A program made the position numbers and the translations under genes. Source: Roseiflexus sp. RS-1 (lineage in GTDB: Bacteria; Chloroflexota; Chloroflexia; Chloroflexales; Roseiflexaceae). Taken from it: a stretch of DNA of 64,000 nucleotides. Each line of letters starts with the position of its first letter. Position 1 is the first letter of the stretch. The stretch is from assembly GCF_000016665.1 (NCBI RefSeq), contig NC_009523.1:5703501-5767500 (forward strand), in the 5' to 3' direction. Below, piece by piece: positions 42,289 to 50,984 of this stretch. The notes under the pieces were generated by a model. The model did no database searches, was not told where the DNA came from, and worked only from the letters and a program-made list of their open reading frames with translations.

Positions 42289-44055
42289 GTGCAAACGGTC
42301 ACAAAGCCGACAACGACCGGTTCCAGCACCGGCGCCATATCTGCCCTTCCGCCGCTGCCGCCCGATCTTCGCCCTTTTCCCGTACCCAGGCGGCGGCGGT
42401 TTCTTCGTGTGTCCTGGTTCTTTTTCCGCGTTATCGTTCATGTCTTCATTTTCGACATTCTGTTCAACCGCTACCGGCTGACGCGCTGGTACGCGCAGCG
42501 CACCGGAATCAGGCGCTACCAGCGCATCGCACGCGATTTCCGCCGCCTGGCAGTGCGAATGGGAGGCGTGCTGATCAAACTCGGTCAGTTCCTCAGCGCG
42601 CGCGCCGATGTCCTCCCTGCAGTCATCACCGATGAACTGGCCGGCCTGCAGGATGAGGTGCCGCCAGCGCCGCTTCCGTATGTGCTGCAAACCCTCATCA
42701 CCGAACTCCGTAGACCGCTGGCGGACATCTTTGCCCGTTTCGATCCAACCCCTGTAGCGGCAGCATCGCTCGGTCAGGTCTACTACGGTGAACTCTGCGA
42801 TGGGCGATCGGTTGCCGTCAAGATTCAGCGCCCACGCATCGATGAGATTGTCGAGATCGACCTGAGCGCCGTACTGTGGGCGGTGCGCATCGTCAAGAAC
42901 TACCCGTTGATCCGGCGGCGGGCAGACCTGGAACTGTTATTCGAAGAATTCGCGCGTGTGCTGCGCGAGGAACTCGACTATGAGCGCGAGGCGCAGCACG
43001 CGCTGCGGTTTCGGATCAATTTCGCCGATACGCCAGGGGTTTACTTTCCCAAACCGTACCCCGAACTCTCAACCCGGCGCGTGCTGATCATGGAACGGAT
43101 CAGCGGCATCAAAATTAGCGATTACGCTGCGCTCGAGCGCGCCGGCGTGGATCGCACCGAAGTCGCAACCCGGCTCAATCGCGCTTACCTGAAACAATTC
43201 TTCCTCGATGGCTTCTTCCATGCCGATCCCCACCCCGGTAATATCTTCGTGCGCGTCGAAGGTCCGCCGCCGCCTCAGACCAATGGCGTCAAACCGGGCG
43301 CACCCTTCACCCTCATCCTGCTCGACTGCGGCATGGTCGGTTATCTGCCGCCGACGACCATGGAAATCATGCGGAGCGGTGTGATTGGACTGGCGACCAA
43401 CGATCCAGAGCGGATCGTCGACGCTCTCGACCGTCTGGGAATGATCCTGCCGGGCGCCGACCGACGCCCGATCGTGCAGGCGTTGCAGATTGTGCTGCGT
43501 CATACCTATGCGCGCACGCAGCGAGAACTGACAAACATCGACGTTGAAAAATTGTTCGATGAAACCGAGCATCTCGTGCGTGATCTGCCTTTTCAGATAC
43601 CACAAGACCTGATCTACCTGGGACGGGCGATCAGTCTGGTGAGCGGGATCGTGACCGGGCTACATCCCGATATTAACCTGTTCGAGGAGACGCAACCATT
43701 CGCACAGGCAATGCTTGATCGTGAACGAAAAAATGGCGATTGGCTGGAGGAGATCCGGCGCGAAGTGACAGCGCTCAGCCAGGTTGCAGCGACACTGCCG
43801 CGTCAGATGGATGCGTACTACAAGGCGGCCAACCGCGGTGAACTGCAAATGCGTGTCGATCTGTCGCGTCTCGAACGCGGTATGAAGCGCGTCGAGCGGG
43901 CGACCAATCGACTCTCCGGCGGCATCATCGCAGCGGCGCTGTTCATCGGCGGCGTCTTGCTGCGGATCAACGGCTTTGCCGACGAGGCGTTCTGGTCGTG
44001 GGTTGCGGCTGCTGGCGCTACGTTGTGGACGATCTGGCCCCGCAGCGAGCGGTGA
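42289..44055 (+). CDS. ABC1/UbiB-family atypical kinase
   Basis: 588 aa. The kinase-like domain has the KxGQ-type motif LIKLGQFLSARADVLP, the Ala-rich loop PVAAASLGQVYYGEL, VAVKIQRP (ATP Lys), a DPHPGN loop in FFHADPHPGNIFV and DCGM as the metal-binding DFG equivalent. Two C-terminal helices (IIAAALFIGGVLL and the following FWSWVAAAGATLW) anchor it in the membrane. Related proteins support quinone biosynthesis. The GTG at 42289 is chosen since the -10 box makes the transcript start there. Confidence 0.88.
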   Translation: MQTVTKPTTTGSSTGAISALPPLPPDLRPFPVPRRRRFLRVSWFFFRVIVHVFIFDILFNRYRLTRWYAQRTGIRRYQRIARDFRRLAVRMGGVLIKLGQFLSARADVLPAVITDELAGLQDEVPPAPLPYVLQTLITELRRPLADIFARFDPTPVAAASLGQVYYGELCDGRSVAVKIQRPRIDEIVEIDLSAVLWAVRIVKNYPLIRRRADLELLFEEFARVLREELDYEREAQHALRFRINFADTPGVYFPKPYPELSTRRVLIMERISGIKISDYAALERAGVDRTEVATRLNRAYLKQFFLDGFFHADPHPGNIFVRVEGPPPPQTNGVKPGAPFTLILLDCGMVGYLPPTTMEIMRSGVIGLATNDPERIVDALDRLGMILPGADRRPIVQALQIVLRHTYARTQRELTNIDVEKLFDETEHLVRDLPFQIPQDLIYLGRAISLVSGIVTGLHPDINLFEETQPFAQAMLDRERKNGDWLEEIRREVTALSQVAATLPRQMDAYYKAANRGELQMRVDLSRLERGMKRVERATNRLSGGIIAAALFIGGVLLRINGFADEAFWSWVAAAGATLWTIWPRSER

Positions 44056-44122
44056 GCACGGTCTGTATCCGCGTCCTGACGACTGCGCGTGTGCAGAGCG
44101 GGTGTCTCGCGGAGGATCATCC

Positions 44123-44974
44123 ATGGCTTTGGAAAGCGCACAATCTCGCCTGGCATCGTACACTGCTGCGCTCGCCGAACGCCTGGATCGGCTTCGCGCA
44201 CTCCCTGACGGCGTTCTTTGCGATCGCTCGTTGCCGCAGGTGCGTCTGTGGGTCATTAAGGAAGGGACCTTTATCAGCCTCTTCTTTCTGAACCCGGCGA
44301 GCGGCGCGCTCGATGGACCGATGTCGCGGATCGACATTGAGCGTCCGCTCCACCTCCTTGCGCCGTACAATCGCGCACTTCTGCTCACCCTCCTCTGGCG
44401 TCCATCACCGCGCCGTGTGTGCATGCTGGGTTTCGGCGGAGGGCGCATCTCACTGGCGCTCCACGCGCATCTCCCCAACGTCATTATCGATAATGTCGAT
44501 ATCGATCCGGCGTTTGAGATGGTTGCCGCCACGTACTTCGGAGTGACCTTCGATGAGCGGCAGCGTCTCCACATCGCCGATGCACAGGAGTACCTCCGGC
44601 AATCGCCGCACCGCTACGACATCATCTTCATGGATGCATTCAGCGATGCGCGCGACCATCTGGATCACCTGGCAACGGCTGAGTTCTATGCCCTCTGTCA
44701 GAAGCGCCTGCTGCCCGGCGGCGTTATCGGTATCAATCTGCTCCGCAGCGACCCACGCTTTGCTGCGAAAGCGCACGTGTTCCGCACGTCCTTCCGCACA
44801 ACACTGGCAGCGCCGCTGCGCCATTCGCTGGTGCTGTTCGGCGCCGGTCGTATGCCAGCGCCGGTAACAACCCTCAGGGAGCGCGCGCACGACCTGGCGT
44901 TACGGTATGGCTTCGACGCCGATCTGACCGACATTGCCGCAACCCTGCGCCCTCTGCGCGATAGTATAATCTAA
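44123..44974 (+). CDS. spermidine synthase-like methyltransferase-fold protein
   Basis: 283 aa. The Rossmann part has VCMLGFGGGRISLAL (SAM/decarboxy-SAM loop), VDIDPAFEMVAATYFGV, ADAQEYLR and DIIFMDAFSDARD. GFGGG replaces the usual GGGDG, and the N-terminal polyamine-binding domain is atypical. It therefore probably belongs to the spermidine synthase superfamily without proven polyamine activity. Start after GGAGG at 44123. The last codons overlap a -10-like TATAAT tied to the IS110 left end, so the C-terminus may have been altered by the insertion. Confidence 0.75.
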   Translation: MALESAQSRLASYTAALAERLDRLRALPDGVLCDRSLPQVRLWVIKEGTFISLFFLNPASGALDGPMSRIDIERPLHLLAPYNRALLLTLLWRPSPRRVCMLGFGGGRISLALHAHLPNVIIDNVDIDPAFEMVAATYFGVTFDERQRLHIADAQEYLRQSPHRYDIIFMDAFSDARDHLDHLATAEFYALCQKRLLPGGVIGINLLRSDPRFAAKAHVFRTSFRTTLAAPLRHSLVLFGAGRMPAPVTTLRERAHDLALRYGFDADLTDIAATLRPLRDSII

Positions 44975-44976
44975 CG

Positions 44977-45131
44977 GGACACGGTATACCGTTCTGCGCC
45001 AGGTTCACGAGATCGCCGCGGAGTGTTGGGTAGCCGTGTCCTTCAACGCGACCAAGCCGAACAGTTATCTGGGCCCTCAAACCCGCATATGCTAGCAAGG
45101 CTGGCGCCGTTTTCCTCAGGAGGTTCTGTGT
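44977..45131 (+). ncRNA. candidate bridge RNA in the IS110 left end
   Basis: IS110 elements encode a structured guide (bridge) RNA next to the recombinase. Here the non-coding left end starts with GGACACGG (44977-44984) that pairs with CCGTGTCC (45034-45041), and TATAAT lies 6 bases upstream (44965-44970). Loop sequences that would specify target and donor were not assigned. Confidence 0.45.
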
Positions 45132-46094
45132 ATGGCTTCCCGTGAGTCGCTCTTTATCGGCATTGATGTCTCCAAACAGACGCTGGATGTGGCGTTTGGC
45201 GCCGACCCGCACGCGCCACGCGAGACGATACCGTCTACCGACGAAGGTGTCCAGCTCCTGGTCACGCGACTCCAGCGCCTGCAGCCGACCCTGATTGTGC
45301 TGGAGGCGACCGGCGGGCTGGAGCGCATGGTGTTCGCCCAACTGCTCCAGGCTGGCTTGCCGACGGCGCGGGTGCAGCCACGCCGCGTGCGCGCCCTGGC
45401 GCACGCGGAAGGACGCCAGGCGAAGACCGACCGCCTGGATGCCCGGTTGCTCGCCCGCTTTGCCGAACGGGTGCGCCCGCCGCACCACCAAGCGACGGAC
45501 GAGCAGCGCGCATCCTTGCGCGACCTGCTGGTCCGGCGGGAGCAGGTGATTCAGATGCGGACGGCTGAGATCAATCGGTTGACGGCTGCCGCGCCGAACC
45601 TCCGCCCGGGCATCCAGCAGCATATTGATTGGCTGGATCAGGAGATCCGTGCGCTTGAGCAGGAACGCGACAACGAGGCGGAGCGCACCGACGAGGTGCG
45701 CCGGAAACGGGAGCTGCGCGAAAGCGTGCCCGGCATCGGCGCGATCACCGCACTGAACCTGCTGCTCCGCCTGCCCGAACTGGGGACCATCAAGCGCACG
45801 GAAGCGGCGGCCTTTGTGGGCGTTGCGCCGTATGCCAATCAGAGCGGCGCACAGCACAAACCCCGGCATATCTCCGGCGGCAGGAGGGATGTGCGCAGCG
45901 TGTTGTACATGGCGACCCTGGCGGCCACGCGGCGCCGTCTGGTCAGGCGCGCCTTCGATCAGCGCCTGTGTCAAGCTGGCAAGCCGCGCAAGGTCGCCAT
46001 CGTCGCTGCGATGCGCAAGCTGCTGACTATTCTCGGCGCAATATTGCGTCAGCAAAAGCCCTGGGATCCGGCTGTGCATACGAGCGCCCCTTGA
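45132..46094 (+). CDS. IS110-family transposase (DEDD recombinase)
   Basis: 320 aa, intact. The RuvC-like N-terminal domain has LFIGIDVSKQTLDVAF (first Asp), LIVLEATGGLER (Glu) and AKTDRLDARLLARFA (two Asp), the DEDD tetrad. The C-terminal transposase_20 domain has SVPGIGAITALNLLLRLPELG, with the catalytic Ser region in GVAPYANQSG and RHISGGRRDVRSVLYMATLAA. The AGGAGG site gives the start. Probably active, since no stop or frameshift is seen. Confidence 0.93.
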   Translation: MASRESLFIGIDVSKQTLDVAFGADPHAPRETIPSTDEGVQLLVTRLQRLQPTLIVLEATGGLERMVFAQLLQAGLPTARVQPRRVRALAHAEGRQAKTDRLDARLLARFAERVRPPHHQATDEQRASLRDLLVRREQVIQMRTAEINRLTAAAPNLRPGIQQHIDWLDQEIRALEQERDNEAERTDEVRRKRELRESVPGIGAITALNLLLRLPELGTIKRTEAAAFVGVAPYANQSGAQHKPRHISGGRRDVRSVLYMATLAATRRRLVRRAFDQRLCQAGKPRKVAIVAAMRKLLTILGAILRQQKPWDPAVHTSAP

Positions 46095-46197
46095 CAAGCA
46101 ACACAGTTACTCTGTGGTAATGTCGAAGCGATATACTACACACGGTCGGCAGGCGAGCGCTGCCATCGGTTGCGTTTGCAGAAACATCGGGGGCGTC

Positions 46198-47280
46198 ATG
46201 GACAACACGCGCTACTATCTCGGTTTCAACTACGTGAATGGCATTGGTCCGGTGCGACTGGATCGCCTGATCGAACAGTGCGGCTCGATCGAAGCAGCCT
46301 GGCATGCCTCTGCTACCGAACTGATGGCGATTGGGTTGGAATCCAAACTGATCGAGGCGCTGATCGAAACCCGGCGCACCCTCGACCTCGACCGGGAAAT
46401 GGAACGTCTCCAGCGCGCCGGAGTTGCTCTCATTGATCGTGAGAGTCCCGCGTACCCCGCCGCGCTGCGCCATGTCCCGTCCCCGCCGCCGTTGCTCTAC
46501 GTGCGTGGCGCTCTCTCCGACGTCGATTCCTGGAGCGTCGCCGTGGTGGGCACCCGCCAGCCGACGGCATACGGGCGCGAGGCGACCCGCCGCCTGACGA
46601 CCGGACTGGTTGAAGCCGGCGTGACAATCATCAGCGGTCTGGCGTTGGGCATCGACAGCATCGCCCACACGACGGCGCTCGACGCTGGCGGTCGAACGCT
46701 GGCGGTACTGCCATGCGGCATCGATCTGGTCTACCCCGAACGGCACGACACCCTGGCGCGCCGTATTACCGACCACGGCGCACTGATCTCAGAGTTCCCG
46801 CCCGGCACACGACCGACACCCCAACTGTTCCCGGTGCGCAACCGCCTGATCAGCGGACTGGCGCGCGGCGTGCTGGTGGTGGAAGCCGGTGTCAAAAGCG
46901 GTGCGCTGATCACCGTCGATTATGCACTCGAACAGGGGCGCGATGTCTTCGCCGTGCCCGGACCGATCTTCAGCCCGCGATCTGAAGGAACCAATCGCCT
47001 CATCCGCAACGGCGCAGGGCTGGTGACGTGCGCCGGGGATATTCTCGAAGCGCTCGACATGAGCACGGCGGCGAGCCAGCAAGAGGTGCGTGCCGCTCTG
47101 CCCGACGATCCCGTCGAGGCGGCAGTGCTGGCGCTGGTCGGGTACGAGCCGCTCCATATTGATGATCTGCAACGACGCACATCCATGCCAGTCCACGAAG
47201 TGTCTGCAACACTGACGGTGCTCGAACTCAAGGGCTTTGTGCGTCAATGTGCACCAATGTGCTACGTTCTGGCGCATTAA
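46198..47280 (+). CDS. dprA: DNA processing protein DprA
   Basis: 360 aa from ATG 46198. Protects incoming single-stranded DNA and loads RecA in natural transformation. HhH-like N-terminus (YYLGFNYVNGIGPVRLDRL), Rossmann-like core with VAVVGTRQPTAYGREATRRL, SGLALGIDSIAHTTALDAGGRTLAVLPCGID, ISEFPPGTRPTPQLFPVRNRLISGLA and VVEAGVKSGALITVDYALEQGR. The C-terminal winged helix (about residues 300-358) is the Z-DNA-like DprA_WH domain. A longer frame to 46114 adds no conserved residues. Presence fits a competent or IS-rich genome. Confidence 0.93.
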   Translation: MDNTRYYLGFNYVNGIGPVRLDRLIEQCGSIEAAWHASATELMAIGLESKLIEALIETRRTLDLDREMERLQRAGVALIDRESPAYPAALRHVPSPPPLLYVRGALSDVDSWSVAVVGTRQPTAYGREATRRLTTGLVEAGVTIISGLALGIDSIAHTTALDAGGRTLAVLPCGIDLVYPERHDTLARRITDHGALISEFPPGTRPTPQLFPVRNRLISGLARGVLVVEAGVKSGALITVDYALEQGRDVFAVPGPIFSPRSEGTNRLIRNGAGLVTCAGDILEALDMSTAASQQEVRAALPDDPVEAAVLALVGYEPLHIDDLQRRTSMPVHEVSATLTVLELKGFVRQCAPMCYVLAH

Positions 47281-47340
47281 CCAGCAGACCTATCCAACCG
47301 GCGTACCAGGAGCTATGGGCAGCGGGGACTATCGGGCTAT

Positions 47341-47368
47341 TTGCAGGAGAAGAAGCATACCGTAAAAT
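47341..47368 (+). promoter_or_regulatory. promoter of the CAP-domain gene
   Basis: TTGCAG (47341-47346), 16 bases, then TAAAAT (47363-47368), 57 bases before the start codon. Confidence 0.5.
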
Positions 47369-47424
47369 TCAGGTAAAGAGGTGCAACACGTGCATTGTAC
47401 CAGGACGTCTCAGGGAGCGCTTCC

Positions 47425-48066
47425 ATGCATTGTTCTTTACCCTACGCTCTTCGTATTACCCTTCTGCTGCTTATCGCTGTGCTGGCGCTGACAACGCCGA
47501 CGCTCTTCGCCCAGACGACGACCGATTTCCCCTCCAGCATTGGTGAACCGGCCACAACTGATGATACGCTGAGCTCCATCCACTCAGAGACGAGCAATGC
47601 GCCCATGGCGAGCCACACAGCGTATCTGCCGCTCGTGCTCAAACCAGGGACAACGGATAGCAGCAACTCGAGCGTTCTGCCGCCGCTGGCGCAGCAGGTG
47701 GTCGATCTCACCAATGCGTACCGTGTTGCAGCAGGATGCGCGCCGCTCGCAGTGTCGCCGCAACTCACTGCGGCAGCGGCAGCTCACAGCCAGGATATGG
47801 CGCAGAACAACTTCTTCAGCCACACCGGCTCAGACGGTTCCACACCCTGGGATCGAATCAGGCGAACCGGGTATTCCTACCGGAGTGCGGCTGAGAACAT
47901 CGCCGCCGGTTACCGCACTGCCGGGGATGTGGTGCAGGGATGGTATAGCAGCCCCGGACATCGACAAAATATGCTGAACTGTGATCTGCGCGAAATTGGG
48001 GTCGCCTATGCCGATGGCGGATCGTATGGAAGATACTGGACGCAGGTATTCGCAACTCCACGCTAG
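47425..48066 (+). CDS. secreted CAP (SCP/PR-1) domain protein, YkwD type
   Basis: 213 aa. Signal peptide LRITLLLLIAVLALTTPTLFAQ, a Ser/Thr linker, then a CAP domain (about residues 95-213): LTNAYRVAAGCAPLAVSPQL, AHSQDMAQNNFFSHTGSDG, SAAENIAAGYRTAGDVVQGWYSSPGHRQNML and IGVAYADGGSYGRYWTQVF. The His/Glu cavity residues are kept. Exported; function of bacterial CAP proteins is poorly defined. Start after GGGAGCG at 47425. Confidence 0.9.
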   Translation: MHCSLPYALRITLLLLIAVLALTTPTLFAQTTTDFPSSIGEPATTDDTLSSIHSETSNAPMASHTAYLPLVLKPGTTDSSNSSVLPPLAQQVVDLTNAYRVAAGCAPLAVSPQLTAAAAAHSQDMAQNNFFSHTGSDGSTPWDRIRRTGYSYRSAAENIAAGYRTAGDVVQGWYSSPGHRQNMLNCDLREIGVAYADGGSYGRYWTQVFATPR

Positions 48067-48475
48067 CACGTCCACGATGGCGCAGGTGGACGTGTAGTTC
48101 AACCTCAAGGGTGGATTTCTTGGGAGAGATGAGTGATTTTCTGCATTCCCGTGCGCTTGTGCCCCTCATCCCCCTGCCCCCTTCTCCCACAAGGGGAGAA
48201 GGGGGATTCTGGACGTCCTGATGCCTGGAACGGAAGATAACACGCAGGGGCTTCCAAAAAACCCACCCCTGTGAGTCACCTCCTGAGAGCGCGGGCATCG
48301 TGCCCGCTTGCCGATGCCCCCTACTTCCTGAGAGCGCGGGCGTCGCGCCCGCATGCCGATGCCCCCTATCTGGGGTTCAAGGACGTCGCGCCCGCATAGC
48401 AAACCGGGTGCGGCAATGCCGCACCCGGCGCTTTTTATTCAGCCAGCTGCGCCATTTCAGCGCGAGGCGTCGCGC
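48067..48475. other. non-coding gap with REP-like repeats
   Basis: 48170-48212 holds the inverted repeat CCCCCTTCTCC/GGAGAAGGGGG. About 48283-48375 holds two near-identical units (CCTGAGAGCGCGGGC...TGCCGATGCCCCCT) and a partial third. A hairpin/T-tract follows at 48404-48439. No gene. Confidence 0.65.
48404..48439 (+). terminator. hairpin with T tract
   Basis: CCGGGTGCGGCA pairs with TGCCGCACCCGG; CGC and TTTTTATT follow on the plus strand. The CAP gene is 338 bases upstream; on the other strand it lies 37 bases past the pseudouridine synthase stop, so it may work in both directions. Confidence 0.55.
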
Positions 48476-50350
48476 TTACTCCTCTTCTTCCTCGAGAGAA
48501 CGTGGCGCAGGGCGATCATTGCCCGAAAACCCCCGCGAGCCGCGATCATTGCGTCGTTCTCCACGATACCCGCTCCGCTCGTCTCGCCGCTCCCGGTACC
48601 CGCCGCCCCGCTCATCCCGTCGGAAATCACGCGGTCCATTCGCCCCCCGCTCTTCCCGCCGCTCCCGGTACCCGCCGCCCCGCTCATTCCGTCGGAAATC
48701 ACGCGGTCCATTCGCCCCCCGCTCTTCCCGCCGCTCCCGGTACCCGCCGCCTCGCTCGTCCCGCCGGAAGTCACGCGGTCCATTCGCCCCCCGCTCCTCC
48801 CGCCGCTCCCGGTACCCGCCGCTTCGCTCGTCCCGTCGGAAGTCACGCGGTCCATTCGCCCCCCGCTCTTCCCGCCGCTCCCGGTACCCGCCGCCTCGCT
48901 CATCCCGCCGGAAGTCACGCGGTCCATTCGCCCCCCGCTCTTCCCGCCGCTCCCGGTACCCGCCGCTTCGCTCGTCCCGCCGGAAGTCGCGTGGTCCATT
49001 CCCCCCTCGCTCCTCCCGCCGCTCCCGGTACCCGCCGCCCCGCTCATCCCGCCGGAAGTCGCGCGGTCCATTCCCCCCTCGCTCCTCCCGCCGCTCCCGG
49101 TACCCGCCGCCCCGCTCATCCCGCCGGAAGTCGCGCGGTCCATTCCCCCCTCGCTCCTCCCGCCGCTCCCGGTACCCGCCGCCCCGCTCATCCCGCCGGA
49201 AGTCGCGCGGTCCACTCGTCCCCCGCTCCTCCCGCCGCTCCCGGTATCCGCCGCCCCGCTCATCGCGCCGCTCCCGGTACCCGCCGCCCCGCTCGTCCCG
49301 CCGATCGCCACGTCCATCGCCTGAACCGCGCCTGTCGCGCTGCTCACGGCCATACCCATCCCGCCCGGAATGGCGAACATCGCGTGGCGGACGTTCATCA
49401 TGGCGGATTCGCTCGTTATCCCGTGAACTGCGCCTCTCATCGACGACCGGCGGCGGCTGAACGCTTTCAACCGCCTCATCGAGATCAGGGAGAGTCGTGT
49501 CCGTCACCTGATCGCCCTTCTGCAACAATCGCGCCGACGGAGTAATGCGTCGCAACCGGCGCCCGCCAGAGACCTGCGTCTCACCCTGTTCACGCCGACG
49601 CGGCTGTTCCGCTTCGGCGACCGCCGCGTTTCGTTCGGCGTGTTCTCGCAACATATCAACCTCTTCATCAGTAAGAAAACGCCATGTACCGCTCGGAAGG
49701 TCGCCCAATGTCAGCGGACCTTCGCGTACACGGATCAACCGCCGCACCTCATACCCCAAAACGCGCGCCACTTCACGAATCTGGCGCTTGCGCCCCTCGT
49801 GCAGGATGACGCGCACCCAGGCGCCATCGGGCGTGCGTTCGATCAGCTCGACCCACGCAGGCGCAGTTTTCACCCCGTCAAGTTCGACACCGGTGCGCCA
49901 GGCACGCAGCGCAGCCGGTGAAGGCGCCTCGTTCAAGAGCACACGGTACTCTTTTTCGACCTGGTAACTCGGATGGGTCAATTTCTGGGTCAGTTCACCA
50001 TCATCGGTCAACAGGAGCAACCCTTCCGAGTCATAATCCAGCCGACCTACCGGAAACAATCGTTGTTCCAGATTGACCAGATCGATGACAGTTGGACGAC
50101 CCTGCGGATCGTCGGTTGTGGAGACCACGCCAGCAGGTTTGTGGAGCATCACATAGGTGCGGTGATGAATTTTCCCAATCGGTCTGCCATCGACCAGTAT
50201 CTCATCGTGTTCCGGGTCAACGCGCGTACCAGGAATGCGAACCACCTTCCCGTTGACCATGACACGCCCTGCGGCGATATACTCTTCGCAATCACGCCGC
50301 GACGCAATGCCGGCGCTTGCCAGCACCTTCTGTAATCGTTCTGCACTCAA
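48476..50350 (-). CDS. rRNA pseudouridine synthase (RluB/RsuA family) with long RG/RE-rich repeat tail
   Basis: 624 aa, more than twice the family norm. The N-terminal S4 domain (RLQKVLASAGIASRRDCEEYI) and the catalytic domain (MLHKPAGVVSTTDDPQGRPTVIDLV, VGRLDYDSEGLLLLTDDG with catalytic Asp, LHEGRKRQIREVARVLGYEVRRLIR) end near residue 235. A disordered linker follows. Residues about 370-600 are nine copies of a 24-aa unit of the type GPRDFRRDERGGGYRERREE, encoded by 72-bp tandem repeats. The tail resembles RGG-box RNA-binding regions. TTG start at 50350, since the S4 domain begins there; GAGGAG lies about 12 bases upstream. Confidence 0.88.
   Translation of the reverse strand: MSAERLQKVLASAGIASRRDCEEYIAAGRVMVNGKVVRIPGTRVDPEHDEILVDGRPIGKIHHRTYVMLHKPAGVVSTTDDPQGRPTVIDLVNLEQRLFPVGRLDYDSEGLLLLTDDGELTQKLTHPSYQVEKEYRVLLNEAPSPAALRAWRTGVELDGVKTAPAWVELIERTPDGAWVRVILHEGRKRQIREVARVLGYEVRRLIRVREGPLTLGDLPSGTWRFLTDEEVDMLREHAERNAAVAEAEQPRRREQGETQVSGGRRLRRITPSARLLQKGDQVTDTTLPDLDEAVESVQPPPVVDERRSSRDNERIRHDERPPRDVRHSGRDGYGREQRDRRGSGDGRGDRRDERGGGYRERRDERGGGYRERREERGTSGPRDFRRDERGGGYRERREERGGNGPRDFRRDERGGGYRERREERGGNGPRDFRRDERGGGYRERREERGGNGPRDFRRDERSGGYRERREERGANGPRDFRRDERGGGYRERREERGANGPRDFRRDERSGGYRERREERGANGPRDFRRDERGGGYRERREERGANGPRDFRRNERGGGYRERREERGANGPRDFRRDERGGGYRERRDERSGYRGERRNDRGSRGFSGNDRPAPRSLEEEEE
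48590..49290. repeat. 72-bp tandem coding repeats in the pseudouridine synthase tail
   Basis: About nine near-identical 72-bp units (for example, TCACGCGGTCC recurs at exactly 72-base spacing from 48627). In-frame length suggests copy number may vary by slippage without breaking the protein. Confidence 0.9.
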
Positions 50351-50937
50351 TGTTGAACCTGTCTCCTCAATATGCGGGCTGTCACGACATTCCGGCGTTC
50401 GCCGGTTTCTCTGCGCCCTGCTCTTTCAATATGCGGGCTTTCGCTTTCCGTATTCCGGCACGATGGGGTGTCGGGAGGAAGCGCCGGAAGATCTCAAAAG
50501 GCTCACATTTCAAGCCATCACACTGTCTGCCTGTAAACGGACGCGCACGCTCTGTGGTGTTGCTGGTTTCCCTGCGGCTCCGCGCCGGGGGACGACTGGC
50601 AGGTCTCGCTCCTTCATCCCAACGAGGAGTAATGAAGTGTGGACTCGCTCTATTATACCATAGATTCAGCATGCACGTATTGCTGCACAACGCAGAGGAG
50701 TCCCGCCCGCTTTGCCCACGGATATGCCACATTGGTGGTACAATTGGCGCGCTGCGCTGGCGGCGCCGTATGCCGCCGGTTTTCCTTGCAACGCTGCACG
50801 GCGATCGAGTGTCTTTCACTGCCCCTGCTTGTTGGAGCCTGTATGGCAACGACGACCCGTCGCGTTTTTACACCGACTCCGCCTGATCGGCCGCGGTTAT
50901 GGAGATTGAAAATTAAATCCGCTATACTGCGCTAGCC
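50351..50937. other. gap between the pseudouridine synthase and the second ABC permease
   Basis: TCAATATGCGGGCT occurs twice 58 bases apart (50368, 50426) as part of a short duplicated repeat. A 30-aa frame (50843-50935, MATTTRRVFTPTPPDRPRLW start, GGAG 5 bases upstream) runs up to the permease and may be its displaced original N-terminus. A TATACT (50923-50928) lies before the permease GTG. Nothing else was recognised. Confidence 0.55.
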
Positions 50938-50984
50938 GTGGGGCTGAAGCCCTCGGCTAACCAGGGCAAAGCCCGCCTGCGCGG
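50928..50984. repeat. short repeat element at the permease start, flanked by GCTATAC
   Basis: About 57 bp including CCGTGGGGCTGAAGCCCTCG and AGCCCGCCTGCGCGGGCT, of the palindromic type common in intergenic regions of this group (recalled, not searched). Flanked by 7-bp direct repeats GCTATAC (50921-50927, 50985-50991). Confidence 0.5.

Larger units (their letters stand above)
44975..46110 (+). mobile_element. IS110-family insertion sequence (approximate ends)
   Basis: A complete IS110-type recombinase with about 157 bp of non-coding left end and a short right end. Exact borders cannot be set: the family lacks terminal inverted repeats and duplications. Inserted between the spermidine synthase-like gene and dprA. 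Confidence 0.8.

Noticed and set aside
46107-46137. A dprA promoter TTACTC-TATACT after the IS right end
   Set aside because: Spacer is 19 bases and the -35 is poor; it could not be separated from IS right-end sequence.
48590-49290. Regular 72-bp repeats resembling a CRISPR array
   Set aside because: The whole unit repeats without unique spacers, stays in frame with the pseudouridine synthase and encodes a 24-aa motif; no cas gene is near.
48300-49545. Long open frames on the plus strand across the repeat region (up to 386 codons)
   Set aside because: They are Arg/Pro/Ser-rich reflections of the minus-strand repeats with no ribosome site and no domain.
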